A stretch of 64,000 bases of DNA from assembly GCA_910586895.1 (NCBI GenBank), contig CAJUIW010000007.1, positions 62,001 through 126,000 of the forward strand, given 5' to 3'. Positions 62,396 through 64,000 of the stretch are shown one piece after another. The stretch is from an uncultured Muribaculaceae bacterium (GTDB lineage Bacteria > Bacteroidota > Bacteroidia > Bacteroidales > Muribaculaceae). The notes below the pieces were generated by a model, which had not been told where the DNA came from, made no database searches, and saw only the letters and a program-made list of their open reading frames with translations. The position numbers were made by a program, and so were the translations under genes. Each line of letters starts with the position of its first letter. The first letter of the stretch is position 1.

Positions 62396-64000
62396 TTATC
62401 GGAGTGAAGCTCCGAGTTTTTTCTCAAGATTGGTGACAATCTTCTTCATTGTAGCCTCGATCTGCTTGTCCTGAAGAGTCTTTTCGGCATCCTGAAGGGT
62501 GATTGCTATGGCGTAGCTCTTCTTCCCTTCCGGCAGGTTCTTGCCTTCGTACACGTCGAAGAGTTCCACTCCCTGAAGCAGCTTGCGTTCGCTTTCGCGT
62601 ACGGTGGCTTCAATCTGCTCCATCTTCACCGAGGTGTCCACAAGCAGGGCGAGGTCACGCTTCACCGGATGTGTCTTGGCAAGGGGTGTGTAGGTCACGT
62701 TGTGGCGTGCCGACAGCTGTACCAGAGCCTGCCAGTCAAGCTGAGCGTAGAACACTTCCTGCTTTATGCCTGTGCGGTTGAGCTCGGCCTTTGCCACGAT
62801 ACCCATGTTGCCGAGCAGCTTGCCCGAGCGGGTCATGATGTCAAGCGAGGCTGAGTATATCTTGTTGGTGCCGGGCTGGAATTTGATGCCTGACTCTATG
62901 CCCATGCGCATCAGTATGTTGGTCACCACGGCTTTGAGGTCGTAGAAGGTGGCCGGCTGAGCCTGACGAGCCCAGTTGCCGGTGCGTATGTCGCCTGTGA
63001 GCCATATGCCGAGGCGTGAGCCTTCATGGAAGGGTGCCAGCGGCTTCTCGGCTGTCGACACTGCCTCAGGATCGCGGCGGTATACATTGCCGAATTCGTA
63101 CATCAGCAGATTGTCGATGCGGCGGTTTATGTTGTGGGCCAGCGATTCGAGTCCGCCATATAGGAGTGTGCGGCGCATCAGGCACAGCTCATTGCTGAGC
63201 GGGTTGAGCAGACGCACGCAGGTGTCTATCGGATACTCTTCCGAGTCGGCATAGTATGCTTCGGCGGTGAGCGAGTTGTTGAGAATCTCGTTGAATCCTA
63301 TGGCGGTGAGCTGGTCGCTTATGATGTCGCGCAGGCGATTGTCGGCGTCCGCTTCTGACTGGTATGACAGCGATGAATGTACAGTGGTCGATATCTCCAC
63401 ATTGTTGTATCCGTAGATACGCAGGATATCCTCCACTACGTCGCAGGGACGGCGCACGTCAATGCGGTAGGTGGGCACGCGCAGCTGCAATGTGTCCTCC
63501 TGTCGTGAGGCTATCTCTATCTCCAGTGAGCGGAGTATGCTGTCAATGGTGTCGTTGTCGATATCCTTGCCTATCAGCGAGCGTGTGTAGCTGTAGCTGA
63601 GTTCCACGGGGTAGGGTTCCACCGGCGAGGGGTAGATATCGGTGATGTCGCCGCAAATCTCGCCTCCGCATATCTCCTTGATAAGCATGGCGGCATATTT
63701 GAGGGCATACACTGTTATGTTCGGGTCGGTGCCGCGTTCGTAGCGGAACGATGCGTCGGTCGACAGTCCGTGACGGCGAGCTGACTTACGCACTGATGTG
63801 GGGTTGAAGCAGGCGCTTTCGAGGAAGATGTCGACAGTCTCTTCGGTCACACCCGAGTCAAGGCCGCCGAATACACCGGCTATGCACATCGGCTCTTCGG
63901 CAGAGCATATCATGAGGTCCTCGGATGACAGCTTGTGCTCAACGGAGTCAAGTGTCACGAAGGGGGTTCCGTCGGCTACGGTGCGTACCTCTATGCGCCC
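62396..64000 (-). CDS. pheT: Phenylalanyl-tRNA synthetase beta subunit, 5' part beyond the window
   Basis: The frame is open through the window edge, so only the C-terminal 534 residues are present; roughly the first 280 are missing. The visible part begins in the B3/B4 editing domain (CIAGVFGGLDSGVTEETVDIFLESA near 60-85), has the B5 domain and catalytic-like core (MRRTLLYGGLESLAHN, about 275), and ends with the anticodon-binding FDX-ACB domain (KTHPVKRDLALLVD near 450, and LFDVYEGKNLPEGKKSYAIAITLQ near 495). It charges tRNA-Phe together with PheS. Confidence 0.95.
   Translation of the reverse strand, partial: GRIEVRTVADGTPFVTLDSVEHKLSSEDLMICSAEEPMCIAGVFGGLDSGVTEETVDIFLESACFNPTSVRKSARRHGLSTDASFRYERGTDPNITVYALKYAAMLIKEICGGEICGDITDIYPSPVEPYPVELSYSYTRSLIGKDIDNDTIDSILRSLEIEIASRQEDTLQLRVPTYRIDVRRPCDVVEDILRIYGYNNVEISTTVHSSLSYQSEADADNRLRDIISDQLTAIGFNEILNNSLTAEAYYADSEEYPIDTCVRLLNPLSNELCLMRRTLLYGGLESLAHNINRRIDNLLMYEFGNVYRRDPEAVSTAEKPLAPFHEGSRLGIWLTGDIRTGNWARQAQPATFYDLKAVVTNILMRMGIESGIKFQPGTNKIYSASLDIMTRSGKLLGNMGIVAKAELNRTGIKQEVFYAQLDWQALVQLSARHNVTYTPLAKTHPVKRDLALLVDTSVKMEQIEATVRESERKLLQGVELFDVYEGKNLPEGKKSYAIAITLQDAEKTLQDKQIEATMKKIVTNLEKKLGASLR

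Noticed and set aside
1..64000. Search for CRISPR arrays, integrases and phage structural genes
   Set aside because: No evenly spaced direct repeats with unique spacers, no tyrosine or serine recombinase motifs and no capsid or tail genes were seen, so the accessory block is not called a prophage or a typical ICE.

Overview
The window looks like the chromosome of a gut Bacteroidales bacterium, probably of the Muribaculaceae/Bacteroidaceae type. The evidence is a SusC/SusD-type polysaccharide utilization locus, promoters with the Bacteroidetes -7 element TAnnTTTG instead of sigma70 boxes, weak Shine-Dalgarno sequences, a SAM-II riboswitch in front of metK, and a GH89 enzyme. No database search was possible; names rest on motifs and family knowledge.

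Layout. (1) 0.06-9.9 kb: a complete five-gene utilization locus (SusC, SusD, SusE/F-like lipoprotein, GH53 endo-galactanase, GH2 beta-galactosidase) ending in a strong terminator; it fits beta-1,4-galactan/arabinogalactan I use. (2) 10-16.6 kb: mixed accessory genes (two lipoproteins, a tiny membrane protein, a KilA-N protein, a Crp-type regulator divergent from an SMR transporter and a NimA/PNPOx-like protein, a flavodoxin-ferredoxin fusion, a truncated acetyltransferase). (3) 16.7-25.4 kb, AT-rich, plus strand: an operon opening with a DNA-binding antitoxin candidate and a Doc toxin, then a WG-repeat protein, a gene split by a one-base frameshift, a membrane zinc-ribbon protein and an AbiH-family protein, with a decayed Doc fragment behind it. 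(4) 25.4-29.3 kb, minus strand: a CAT-like acetyltransferase, an AraC regulator and a three-gene cassette of unknown proteins (one with Sel1 repeats). (5) 30.2-38.9 kb, minus strand: the most interesting part, a ten-gene nucleic-acid-themed cassette: HAD RNA-repair-type protein, AAA ATPase, two TDG/Mug-like proteins around a WYL regulator, two small proteins, a DnaB-like protein without a Walker A motif, a DprA-like protein and a DIP1984-type protein. Four promoters in it carry the same 17-bp palindrome (consensus YYGMCR-N5-YGGCAG) exactly 10 bp upstream of a TAnnTTTG box, so the cassette reads as one regulon, most likely controlled by its own WYL protein. (6) 39.4-41.25 kb: a Type II restriction-modification pair next to tRNA-Phe, which marks the edge of the accessory region. 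(7) 41.4-64 kb, GC-richer core genome: sdaA, a PpiD-like chaperone, metK with riboswitch, cdd, a C69 dipeptidase, GH89, a REP-associated transposase between two identical 64-bp palindromic repeats, TamB, a PurF paralogue without the catalytic cysteine, a lipoprotein, HIT, greA, a K+-channel-like protein with an unusual filter, YebC and the 3' part of pheT.

The accessory block between about 10 and 41 kb has no integrase, phage structural gene or CRISPR array that I can see. Its content (toxin-antitoxin, abortive infection, restriction-modification, WYL-regulated nucleic-acid enzymes) is that of a defence island.
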